From: an uncultured Spirochaetia bacterium
GTDB taxonomy: Bacteria > Spirochaetota > UBA4802 > JAGODF01
Reading direction: 5' to 3'
Assembly (NCBI GenBank): GCA_937967705.1
Contig: CALCJG010000260.1
Coordinates: forward strand, 1 to 24,585
DNA: 24,585 bases
Numbering within the stretch: position 1 is the first letter of the stretch; the number at the start of each line of letters is the position of its first letter. The position numbers were made by a program, and so were the translations under genes. The notes beneath the pieces were generated by a model. The model was not told the origin of the DNA. It searched no databases and saw only the letters and a program-made list of their open reading frames with translations. This document shows positions 8,449 to 15,079 of this stretch, in pieces.

Positions 8449-8569
8449 AAAGGATTACCGTCAATGAGATTCATGGATTGATGCTTTATAGAGTACCCGA
8501 AGCAGGGCATTAGAAAAATCATTCTCCCGGCATTTTCCTGCACGATACAGGGGGCTCCCGGCGGATGCC

Positions 8570-8926
8570 TCAGATTATCTTCTTTACTATATCGAGAAGA
8601 TCCTTTTTTTCAAAGGGTTTGGTAAGGAAAGCCGAAGCCTTGATGTTTTCCTCATTGAGCCTCAGCGTGGTTTCACTGAGAGCGGATATTACGATGATCT
8701 TCGCCTTGGGATCGATATCCGTAATTTCCTCGACGGCTTTCAGCCCGTCCTTGCCCCACATGGTGATATCCATAGTGACGAAATCGGGTTTGATATCTTT
8801 ATAAGCCTCCAGGGCGTCAAAACCATTTTCCGCCTCTGCAAGGATCTCATGTCCGCCCTCCTCAAGGGTTTCACGGATAATTCTCCTCATGAATTTGGAA
8901 TCGTCCACTATCAATGCCCGGGCCAT
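8570..8926 (-). CDS. Stand-alone CheY-like response regulator receiver
   Basis: This 118-residue single-domain receiver shows acidic-pocket residues D8 and D9 (LIVDDSKFMRR), the phospho-acceptor D53 (FVTMDITMWGKDG), the switch residue S81 followed by Ala, and K103 in FLTKPF. All conserved receiver positions are intact, so phosphorylation by a histidine kinase is expected. There is no output domain, so it should act by protein-protein contact, as CheY does at the flagellar motor, or in a phosphorelay. No kinase gene is adjacent. An AAGGAG Shine-Dalgarno lies six bases before the ATG. No convincing terminator separates it from the gene downstream, 121 bases away, so read-through is possible. 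Confidence 0.93.
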   Translation of the reverse strand: MARALIVDDSKFMRRIIRETLEEGGHEILAEAENGFDALEAYKDIKPDFVTMDITMWGKDGLKAVEEITDIDPKAKIIVISALSETTLRLNEENIKASAFLTKPFEKKDLLDIVKKII

Positions 8927-9076
8927 TATTTACTCCTTCCGCTAAAATTGACACAATACCTGATCAAAAACGGGATCGTCTCTGCAAATCCCCCGGGATG
9001 GGGGTCGACATTCTAACAGTAAGAAAGTTGAAGGATTAAATCAATCATTTTAACTGAAATTGTTAAAAAAGAGCGA

Positions 9077-9343
9077 TCAGCCCCCGCCGGATGGCTTGAG
9101 ACAGGAGATATCATCCCCATCCCTCAGCTTCCTCCAGATGCTGATCCTCATTCCATTGAGATAATAGGTTCTCTTGCCCAGATTCTTCATGCCGATCATC
9201 TTAAGGACGCCCCTTAACCGCAGACCATTTTTTACAGCAAGGGACAGGCCTGCGGCTGAGTCATAATTTTCCAGTTCCAGTTCCCTGTCCAAGCCGGCAT
9301 AGAGTTTCAGGGTGATGTTAATCATCTTCTGCGAAGAAAACAT
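9077..9343 (-). CDS. MoaD/ThiS-like small sulfur-carrier protein
   Basis: An 88-residue beta-grasp-type protein is predicted. After a short N-terminal extension it reads MINITLKLYAGLDREL and ends DGDDISCLKPSGGG. The penultimate strand-loop (LRDGDDISCLKP) and the C-terminal diglycine match MoaD/ThiS proteins, whose terminal Gly is adenylated and converted to a thiocarboxylate. That thiocarboxylate donates sulfur to molybdopterin or thiazole synthesis, or in other pathways. The chain ends in three glycines rather than two. The ATG at 9343 was chosen because GAGGA lies five bases upstream and a predicted promoter would start near 9396. An ATG at 9325 would give a more typical N-terminus, while the ATG at 9403 lies at the promoter and is unlikely. 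No moeB/thiF-type activating gene is adjacent. Confidence 0.72.
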   Translation of the reverse strand: MFSSQKMINITLKLYAGLDRELELENYDSAAGLSLAVKNGLRLRGVLKMIGMKNLGKRTYYLNGMRISIWRKLRDGDDISCLKPSGGG

Positions 9344-9402
9344 TACATTCCTCATCCCCCTCAAGATAGGGACGAGTATGGAGGAGAACGGCTGAAAGGA
9401 CA

Positions 9403-9431
9403 ACCATATTTTTCCTGTTTGATGAAATCAA
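9403..9431 (-). promoter_or_regulatory. Predicted promoter of the MoaD-like gene
   Basis: On the minus strand, TTGATT (9426-9431) and TATGGT (9403-9408) are separated by 17 bases. Each box matches four of six consensus positions. The inverted repeat TTGAT-GAA-ATCAA at 9419-9431 covers the -35 box and could be an operator. The predicted start is near 9396. Confidence 0.4.
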
Positions 9432-9524
9432 CGTCCCAAACAATCCGTGTCCCCCTTCTCCCCTTTTGATGGCGGATGCTACTCACTTTTCAAGAGGCCG
9501 GGCGGGATGATTTTATAAAAAAAG

Positions 9525-9553
9525 TTGATGTAATAGCATCCTTCCATAAAAAT
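9525..9553 (+). promoter_or_regulatory. Possible promoter of the exported unknown protein gene
   Basis: TTGATG (9525-9530) and AAAAAT (9548-9553) are 17 bases apart, each with four consensus matches. Transcription would begin about 65 bases before the ATG at 9627. The region 9432-9600 is otherwise AT-rich and shows no other gene. Confidence 0.3.
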
Positions 9554-9626
9554 GAAATCCTTGCAGTTTTTTTGATGATTGATTGATGAAATCTGCACAG
9601 AAATAATCGAAGGAAAGAGGTTAAAG

Positions 9627-10844
9627 ATGGGAATAATACACAGCCTGGTTTTATCCCTGCAGATTGCAGCAGGAGCCTTCGGCGGCGGCGACAGCGTCAA
9701 GGGACTGATGGAGCATGTTCCGGTTAAACCGAACACCTGTACCTTCGTCGTCTCCATCCGGGGCGACAGACTGGCCCGTTATATTGAAAAATCGGGTCTG
9801 ATTAAGAAATATATCAACGACGAAACCGGCAAGTTCAAAGGTGCCGGAAAGGACCGTCAGACCAAACAGATAGAAAAACAGATGGAGATGGTGGCAAAAA
9901 TGGTGACCAACTCCCTTAAGGGTCTTCGTGAAGTGGTGATCTGGTGCAATCTCTCCAGGGATTATGATCCCAAAACGGGCAGCGGCCTGGATTCCTTTCT
10001 GGTCTTCATCCACTGTCCTTCCCGTTCCCGGGGCGGACAGGATTTCCTGGAGATGTTCCGCAAAATCAAGGAGGAGGAAACCGGTCCTTTCTTGGGCGGC
10101 ACGGCAACCCGTATAGGAGACGTAGTCGTCTTCGGAACGGGTAACTCCCTGTCGGATTTTCTGGACAGCCGGGCCAAGGGGGATCGCCCTTCCTCTGCGA
10201 TGGCCAAGGAAATATACCCCACCCTCAGGGGAATTTTCTCATGCAACATTCAGAACTTCAGGGAGCTGGGGGATATTAAAACAATGATCGCCGGTGATCC
10301 GCTGCGCAGCAGCAGCATGGGCGTCTATCTGGAAGCCCTGAACAGGAGTGCCGGATCGGGGGAGAAATATACGGAGAAGGACGTTTACGCCCTCTATGAG
10401 GACATCATCTCGGCCAATTATCAGGTGGACCTGAAACCGAAGAAGATGATCGTGGAGGTGGAGGTACGGGGCGGCACGGCCCGCAACGGTGAGCTTTACA
10501 AGATGCTCCTGGATGATGAAAACACCCGCCGGAAACAGTTTGCCCTCATCGGCATGGAATCCCTCATGGAGGACACAAAGGTGAAAACCCGCCTGAAAAA
10601 AGACGGCAAGGGATATATTCTGAAGGCCCGCTCCGAAATCAGGGTCCGGGACGTGATGGATTTCGCCCAGAGGGTAGCCACGAGCGCCAAAAAAGTCAAC
10701 AACGTAGTCCCATTATCCAAGATAAAGGGGAGCGGAGAGCTCATCCCCAAAAAAGGACTTAAAGGAAGAGACGGATTTACCGGTACCAAAACCATTGACG
10801 GTAGCGATGATGAGGAAAAGGCCGAGGAAACTCCGGAAGAATAA
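9627..10844 (+). CDS. Exported protein of unknown function, 405 residues
   Basis: I do not recognise this family. The ATG at 9627 was chosen because GGAAAGAGG lies six bases upstream and because it opens directly into an uncleaved or cleavable signal sequence (MGIIHSLVLSLQIAAGAFG). An in-frame TTG at 9579 would bury that signal. The mature chain is soluble, mixed alpha/beta and rich in Lys and Glu. It starts with VPVKPNTCTFVVSIRGDRLARYIEKSG and ends in a low-complexity acidic tail (GSDDEEKAEETPEE). The only obvious cysteines are in NTCTF, WCNLS and FSCNI. It has its own promoter candidate and is followed by a strong terminator, so it is probably a single-gene unit, divergent from the MoaD-like gene. 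A periplasmic location is inferred; a function is not. Confidence 0.75.
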   Translation: MGIIHSLVLSLQIAAGAFGGGDSVKGLMEHVPVKPNTCTFVVSIRGDRLARYIEKSGLIKKYINDETGKFKGAGKDRQTKQIEKQMEMVAKMVTNSLKGLREVVIWCNLSRDYDPKTGSGLDSFLVFIHCPSRSRGGQDFLEMFRKIKEEETGPFLGGTATRIGDVVVFGTGNSLSDFLDSRAKGDRPSSAMAKEIYPTLRGIFSCNIQNFRELGDIKTMIAGDPLRSSSMGVYLEALNRSAGSGEKYTEKDVYALYEDIISANYQVDLKPKKMIVEVEVRGGTARNGELYKMLLDDENTRRKQFALIGMESLMEDTKVKTRLKKDGKGYILKARSEIRVRDVMDFAQRVATSAKKVNNVVPLSKIKGSGELIPKKGLKGRDGFTGTKTIDGSDDEEKAEETPEE

Positions 10845-10875
10845 CCAAACTAAAAAAACCAGCCCGAAACAGCAT

Positions 10876-10912
10876 AAATGGCCCCCGCCCCCTTGACGTG
10901 GGCCATTTTTTT
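10876..10912 (+). terminator. Intrinsic (rho-independent) terminator
   Basis: Perfect nine-base arms AAATGGCCC (10876-10884) and GGGCCATTT (10900-10908) flank a 15-base loop. The right arm runs into seven consecutive T residues (10906-10912). It lies 32 bases after the stop of the exported unknown protein and separates it from the TetR unit. Confidence 0.8.
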
Positions 10913-10936
10913 CAGTATTGTAAACTGTCATACCAA

Positions 10937-10950
10937 AATGGACCACCATT
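10937..10950. repeat. Short inverted repeat before the TetR-type gene
   Basis: AATGG-ACCA-CCATT has perfect five-base arms and lies 15 bases upstream of the TetR start codon. TetR repressors commonly bind palindromes at their own promoters, so this is a candidate autoregulatory operator. The arms are short and could arise by chance. Confidence 0.25.
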
Positions 10951-10964
10951 CCAAGGAATCAATA

Positions 10965-11606
10965 ATGGGCCCCCAGGACAGACGACTAAGAGAGCTGGAA
11001 GAGCGAAAAAAACTGATACTGGAAAAAAGCCGGGAACTCTTTTTTCAGAAAGGCTTTGACGCGGTCACCATACAGGATATCTGCGAGGCCGTTGAGTTCG
11101 GGCGCAGCGCCATTTACGCCCTCTTTGAAAGCAAGGAGGAGCTCTATTCCCACATATATATCGATGCCATCAGAATCATCATCGATCTGTCCGCACGCAT
11201 CGATCCCGAAAGGGAGGATTTTGACGGGGAGTTCCTCAAAATAGGGGAGATCCTCTTCCGTTTTTACGACAAATACACCGACTATTTCAAAGTACTGTCG
11301 CATTTCAGCACCAAAGGCATGGTCAAATCCAAGATCCCGGCCCGTCTGCTGGAGGAAAAGGAACGGCTCTACGAGGAATCCTCGCGCCCCTTTCGGCAAC
11401 TGCTGGAAAAAGCCATGGGCCGGGGTCTCATCCGCGAAGTGGACCCGGAAGAGTTCATCCTCCTTTTTTACGCCTCGGTCATCGGGATCATAAGCCTCTA
11501 CATCTTTGCCGAGGAGGAGCAGGACCGGGAGATAATACACCGGGCCGTCATGACCCATACCGTTCTCTACCGGGACGGGTTAAAGCAGAGGGGGGTGATG
11601 GGATGA
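10965..11606 (+). CDS. TetR/AcrR family transcriptional regulator
   Basis: A 213-residue protein has the TetR DNA-binding domain at about residues 14-60: ILEKSRELFFQKGFDAVTIQDICEAVEFGRSAIYALFESKEELYSHIY. The rest is an all-helical ligand-binding/dimerisation domain. Such proteins usually repress nearby genes until a small ligand binds. The ATG at 10965 has AAGGA seven bases upstream; an ATG at 10938 lacks such a site. The stop overlaps the start of the next gene in an ATGA arrangement, so the regulator and the metallo-hydrolase are translationally coupled. The ligand is likely related to the substrates of the two downstream enzymes, but this is inference. Confidence 0.9.
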   Translation: MGPQDRRLRELEERKKLILEKSRELFFQKGFDAVTIQDICEAVEFGRSAIYALFESKEELYSHIYIDAIRIIIDLSARIDPEREDFDGEFLKIGEILFRFYDKYTDYFKVLSHFSTKGMVKSKIPARLLEEKERLYEESSRPFRQLLEKAMGRGLIREVDPEEFILLFYASVIGIISLYIFAEEEQDREIIHRAVMTHTVLYRDGLKQRGVMG

Positions 11607-12805
11607 ATCGGAGATGCCGCCTGCCCTTCCAAGCCGGAGCCCCGGCCCTGCTGCGGCTGCTCTGCGCGCTGCTCTGTCTTGCCGTCCTTCCGCTGGTCTC
11701 CTGCCTGTCGATGAGGCGCACTTCCTATGAAGGGGAACGAAAGATGTCCATAGAAAAATCCAGTCTGTACCGCAACGGCCGTTTCGAAAACAGCGACGGC
11801 CACAAACCGATTTTCAAGGGTCCCGTCCGGGAGGTCTGGAAGGAATGGATCTTCGGCGATCAGAAACGGGTACCCGAAAAACCCCTGGAGGTCCGGAAGG
11901 TCCGGGCCGAAAAACTCACCGGTGCCCCGGATGGACTCAGGGTCACCTGGCTGGGGCACTCCAGCGTCATCTTCGAGATGGAGGGACTCCTCATCCTTAC
12001 CGATCCGGTGCTGGCTAAGAGACCCTCCCCTCTGCCCTTTCTCGGCCCCAGTCGTTATCATCAGGCCCTGCCCATAGAGCCGGAGGAGATCCCGGCGCTG
12101 GATGCCGTCATCATCTCCCATGACCACTACGACCATCTGGACTACGACACTATCCTGCGCCTCAGGGACAAGACCAGGCGGTTCATAACCCCCCTGGGGG
12201 TGGGGGCTTACCTGGAAAAATGGGGAATCCCCCGGGAACGGATTACCGAGCTGGACTGGTGGGGCCAGACCAGGGTGGGGGACCGCCTCGAAATTTTTGC
12301 CACGCCGGGGCAGCACTTTTCCGGGAGAAGCCTCTTCAGGCGTAACGACACTCTCTGGGCCTCCTGGGTCCTGAAGGGCAAAAAGTTCCGCCTCTTCTTC
12401 AGCGGGGATTCCGGTTACTGCCCGTCCTTCCGTGAGATCGGCCGGCGCTTCGGTCCCTTCGACATCACCCTGATGGAAAACGGGCAGTACAACGAGAAAT
12501 GGCGCCGGGTGCACATGCTTCCCGAGGAATCCTTCCAGGCCTTCAGGGATCTGCGCGGAAAGGTGATGATCCCCATACACTGGGGGACCTACTGCCTCTC
12601 GGTACACGACTGGTACGAACCGGCGGAACGGCTCCTCCTGGCCGCCCGGGGCCATGAGTCATCCATCGTCATCCCCCGGGTCGGCGAAACCTATACGTCC
12701 GGCACCGTTCTGCCGCTGACGTTCTGGTGGCGCTCCCCCCGGCCGGAAAAGGCCTCCAAGCGGAGTCCCGGGAGCGCCCCCCTTACAGCAAAGGAAACCC
12801 TCTGA
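11603..12805 (+). CDS. Metallo-beta-lactamase-fold lipoprotein, NAPE-PLD/UlaG-like
   Basis: This 400-residue protein starts with a long signal sequence ending in a lipobox, LVSC, with Cys34 as the expected lipidated residue, so it should be membrane-anchored outside the cytoplasm. The catalytic domain shows TWLGHSSVIFEMEG, the metal site H173-D-H-Y-D-H178, TPGQHFSGR, FFSGDSGYCPSF and IPIHWGTY. These are the sequential metal ligands of the MBL fold, in the arrangement of the NAPE-hydrolysing phospholipase D-like and UlaG-like branch. Members hydrolyse phosphodiesters or lactones; the substrate here is unknown, and a lipid is plausible. Translation is coupled to the TetR gene by a four-base overlap. 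The Arg/Pro-rich C-terminal tail after WWRSP looks disordered. Confidence 0.87.
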   Translation: MNRRCRLPFQAGAPALLRLLCALLCLAVLPLVSCLSMRRTSYEGERKMSIEKSSLYRNGRFENSDGHKPIFKGPVREVWKEWIFGDQKRVPEKPLEVRKVRAEKLTGAPDGLRVTWLGHSSVIFEMEGLLILTDPVLAKRPSPLPFLGPSRYHQALPIEPEEIPALDAVIISHDHYDHLDYDTILRLRDKTRRFITPLGVGAYLEKWGIPRERITELDWWGQTRVGDRLEIFATPGQHFSGRSLFRRNDTLWASWVLKGKKFRLFFSGDSGYCPSFREIGRRFGPFDITLMENGQYNEKWRRVHMLPEESFQAFRDLRGKVMIPIHWGTYCLSVHDWYEPAERLLLAARGHESSIVIPRVGETYTSGTVLPLTFWWRSPRPEKASKRSPGSAPLTAKETL

Positions 12806-12838
12806 GGACCCATCACCGACAAAAAAAGGAGGCTCTGC

Positions 12839-14065
12839 ATGCAATACCGTACTGTTCCCAAAAACGGCGACCGTCTCTCGATACTGGGTTTCGGGGCCAT
12901 GCGCCTCCCCGGCGGGCAGGCCTACATCAACGAGAAGGAGGCATCCCGGCAGATCCTCTCCTCCCTCGACGCGGGGATCAACTATATAGACACAGCCTAC
13001 CCCTATCACAACGGCAAGAGCGAGCCCTTTCTGGGGAAGCTGCTCAAACAGAGCGGGTACAGGGACCGCGTCAGGCTGGCCACAAAGCTGCCGCACTGGT
13101 CCGTATCTTCCCCCGCTGAGATGGAGCGCTTCCTCGATGAACAGCTGGCACGCCTCCAGGTGGATCAGATCGACTACTACCTCATCCACAACCTGACCGG
13201 CAAGGGCTGGGAGCGGTGCAGGGAGCTGGGTGTGAGGGAATTTCTGGACGAGGCCCTGCGCAAGGGCAAGATCCGCAACACCGGTTTTTCCTATCACGGC
13301 TCGGCGGAGGACTTTCCGGGGATCATAGACGATTACGACTGGACCCTCTGCCAGATTCAGTACAATCTCCTGGACACACACAATCAGGCGGGCACGGCCG
13401 GTCTGAGATACGCCGCCTCCCGCAACCTCGCGGTCATCATCATGGAGCCCCTGCGGGGAGGCAATCTGGCCAAAACTCCCCCTCCCGGGGTGAGGAATCT
13501 CTGGAGCCGCTCAGGGCGGGACTGGACCCCCGTGGAATGGTCTCTCCGCTGGCTCTGGAATCATCCGGAAGTAACCGTGGTGCTTTCGGGGATGAACCGG
13601 GAGGAGCATATACGCGAGAACATGAGAATCGCCTCAGAGGCGGAGGCGGACATCTTTACCGACCGGGACAAAACCCTGGTGGAGGAGGCGGCAGGTATCT
13701 ACCGGGAACTCATGAAGGCGGAGTGCACCGGCTGTCAGTACTGCATGCCCTGCCCCAAGGGTGTGGATATTCCCCGCTGTTTCGAAACCTGGAACTCGCG
13801 CCATCTCTTCAGGGACTATCAGGCGAGATTCGTCTACCTGGCCATGCTGGGAGGAATCAACGCTCCCCAGAGGGGTTTTGCCTCGCAGTGCGTCCAGTGC
13901 GGCCTCTGCGTCAAGAAATGTCCCCAGAGCCTGCCCATCCCCGATCTACTCGAGGGAGTTAAAAAGGATTTCGAGGGCCCCCTGACAAAACCGCTGCTCT
14001 GGATCGTACGGCGCGTCCTGGGGGCCTCCTCTGGAAACCGCAGGGACCAGCGGCCGGCATCCTGA
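12839..14065 (+). CDS. Aldo/keto reductase with C-terminal two-cluster ferredoxin domain
   Basis: This 408-residue oxidoreductase has an AKR TIM-barrel whose catalytic tetrad is present: D51 and Y56 (DTAYPYHNG), K83 (LATKLP) and H117 (YLIHNL). A late-barrel segment NHPEVTVVLSGMN follows. The C-terminus carries two cysteine motifs, C296-x2-C299-x2-C302-x2-C305-P and C351-x2-C354-x2-C357-x3-C361-P, typical of two [4Fe-4S] clusters. Related Fe-S AKRs are common in anaerobes and probably pass electrons between a nicotinamide or other carrier and a carbonyl or alcohol substrate. The ATG has a near-perfect AAGGAGG six bases upstream. It begins 33 bases after the MBL lipoprotein and is probably in the same TetR-controlled unit. 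Confidence 0.92.
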   Translation: MQYRTVPKNGDRLSILGFGAMRLPGGQAYINEKEASRQILSSLDAGINYIDTAYPYHNGKSEPFLGKLLKQSGYRDRVRLATKLPHWSVSSPAEMERFLDEQLARLQVDQIDYYLIHNLTGKGWERCRELGVREFLDEALRKGKIRNTGFSYHGSAEDFPGIIDDYDWTLCQIQYNLLDTHNQAGTAGLRYAASRNLAVIIMEPLRGGNLAKTPPPGVRNLWSRSGRDWTPVEWSLRWLWNHPEVTVVLSGMNREEHIRENMRIASEAEADIFTDRDKTLVEEAAGIYRELMKAECTGCQYCMPCPKGVDIPRCFETWNSRHLFRDYQARFVYLAMLGGINAPQRGFASQCVQCGLCVKKCPQSLPIPDLLEGVKKDFEGPLTKPLLWIVRRVLGASSGNRRDQRPAS

Positions 14066-14136
14066 CGGCTGTATGGCTTTGGCTTACAGCAACCCGGGGT
14101 ATTTTATGCTCATCAGAGGCTTAAGCAGATTCACCC

Positions 14137-14165
14137 TTGACAAATACAGGACGAACGATTATCTT
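14137..14165 (+). promoter_or_regulatory. Sigma-70-type promoter of the SUMF-fold lipoprotein gene
   Basis: A perfect -35 TTGACA (14137-14142), a 17-base spacer and TATCTT (14160-14165, four of six matches) lie about 50 bases before the ATG at 14214. The expected transcript start is near 14172. Spacing and position are both ideal. Confidence 0.6.
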
Positions 14166-14213
14166 GATGCCGCAAAAAACGTACTTTTTTTATATTGAGG
14201 TGATGTAAAGACG

Positions 14214-15068
14214 ATGAAAAAATTATCAGCCCTGCTTCTCTCCCTGCCCCTTATGCTCATTCTCGTCATGGTGTTCTGCAACCACAAAACGGGCAAATCG
14301 GACGTATCCCCCTATAAAAAATGCCCCAAAAACGCTCCCCCGGAGATGTCCTGTGTTCCCGGTGGCCCCTTCATCATGGGAAGCGATTCGAAGAGATGGA
14401 CCGATGAGAACCCTCCCCATAAGGTGGATCTCTCCACTTTCCTGATGGACAAGTACGAGGTTACAACGGAGGAGTACCAGAACTGCGTCAAGGAGAAGAA
14501 ATGCACCTATGTACGCTCCAACTACCGCCAGATGCGAGGCCCCAAACAGCCGCAGGTAAAGGTAAACTGGTTTCAGGCCAGGGACTATTGCCGGTCCCGC
14601 GGAAAGCGGCTGCCCACCGAGGCGGAGTTCGAGAAAGCCAGCCGGGGACCCAACGGCAATATCTATCCCTGGGGCAATGAAAAAGCCGACTGCAGCCGTG
14701 CTGTCATCATGGATAAGGGGAAGAGGGGGTGTACGGATAAATACGGCCAGCAGGGAATCACGGCCGAAGTGGGATCCCGCAAACCCTATGTCTACGGGCT
14801 CTATGATATGTCAGGAAACGTTCACGAATGGGTGAACGACTGGTACGAGAAGAGCTACACCAAGTGCGGCAAGGCATGCCTGGACAAAGACCCCAAAGGC
14901 CCCTGTGACGGCAAGGATGACTGTCCGGGTTACACCGAAAAGGTAGTCAAGGGCGGTTCCTGGTACTGGAACTGGGATTGGGCCCGGGCCGCCAAGAGAC
15001 GTGCCTGGAGACCCATCAATAAACCGCCCCATCATTTCGGATTCCGCTGTGCCAAGGACGTGGAATAG
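14214..15068 (+). CDS. Formylglycine-generating-enzyme/SUMF1-fold lipoprotein, probably non-catalytic
   Basis: This 284-residue protein has a signal sequence ending near Cys22 (LVMVFC-N), an atypical lipobox that suggests a lipoprotein. Residues of about 48-281 form a SUMF1/FGE-type domain: CVPGGPFIMGSD, the FLMDKYEVTTEEYQNCV segment, GKRLPTEAEFEKASRG, YPWGN, YDMSGNVHEWVNDWY, VVKGGSW and FGFRCAK. True formylglycine-generating enzymes carry two active-site cysteines shortly after the GGS motif. Here those positions fall on W252 and A257, so oxidation of sulfatase cysteines is not expected. Non-catalytic relatives serve as binding or structural modules. Extra cysteines (for example CVKEKKC, and three in the 225-240 region) suggest disulfides outside the cytoplasm. 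GAGGTGA lies upstream of the ATG. It converges on the penicillin-binding protein gene, with an 11-base gap. Confidence 0.85.
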   Translation: MKKLSALLLSLPLMLILVMVFCNHKTGKSDVSPYKKCPKNAPPEMSCVPGGPFIMGSDSKRWTDENPPHKVDLSTFLMDKYEVTTEEYQNCVKEKKCTYVRSNYRQMRGPKQPQVKVNWFQARDYCRSRGKRLPTEAEFEKASRGPNGNIYPWGNEKADCSRAVIMDKGKRGCTDKYGQQGITAEVGSRKPYVYGLYDMSGNVHEWVNDWYEKSYTKCGKACLDKDPKGPCDGKDDCPGYTEKVVKGGSWYWNWDWARAAKRRAWRPINKPPHHFGFRCAKDVE

Positions 15069-15079
15069 AAGCACCCTCT

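Noticed and set aside
8991..9006. A C-rich/G-rich short hairpin (CCCCC...GGGGG) upstream of the CheY gene
   Set aside because: Short, not followed by a T-run on either strand and not positioned as a terminator or operator; probably chance.
14068..14090. GCTGT...ACAGC hairpin after the aldo/keto reductase
   Set aside because: Only five base pairs with a 13-base loop and no T-run, so terminator function is not supported.
14073..14198. A 41-codon ORF starting MALAYSNPGYF between the aldo/keto reductase and the SUMF-fold gene
   Set aside because: It has no ribosome-binding site and contains the strong TTGACA/TATCTT promoter of the next gene, so it is more likely non-coding.
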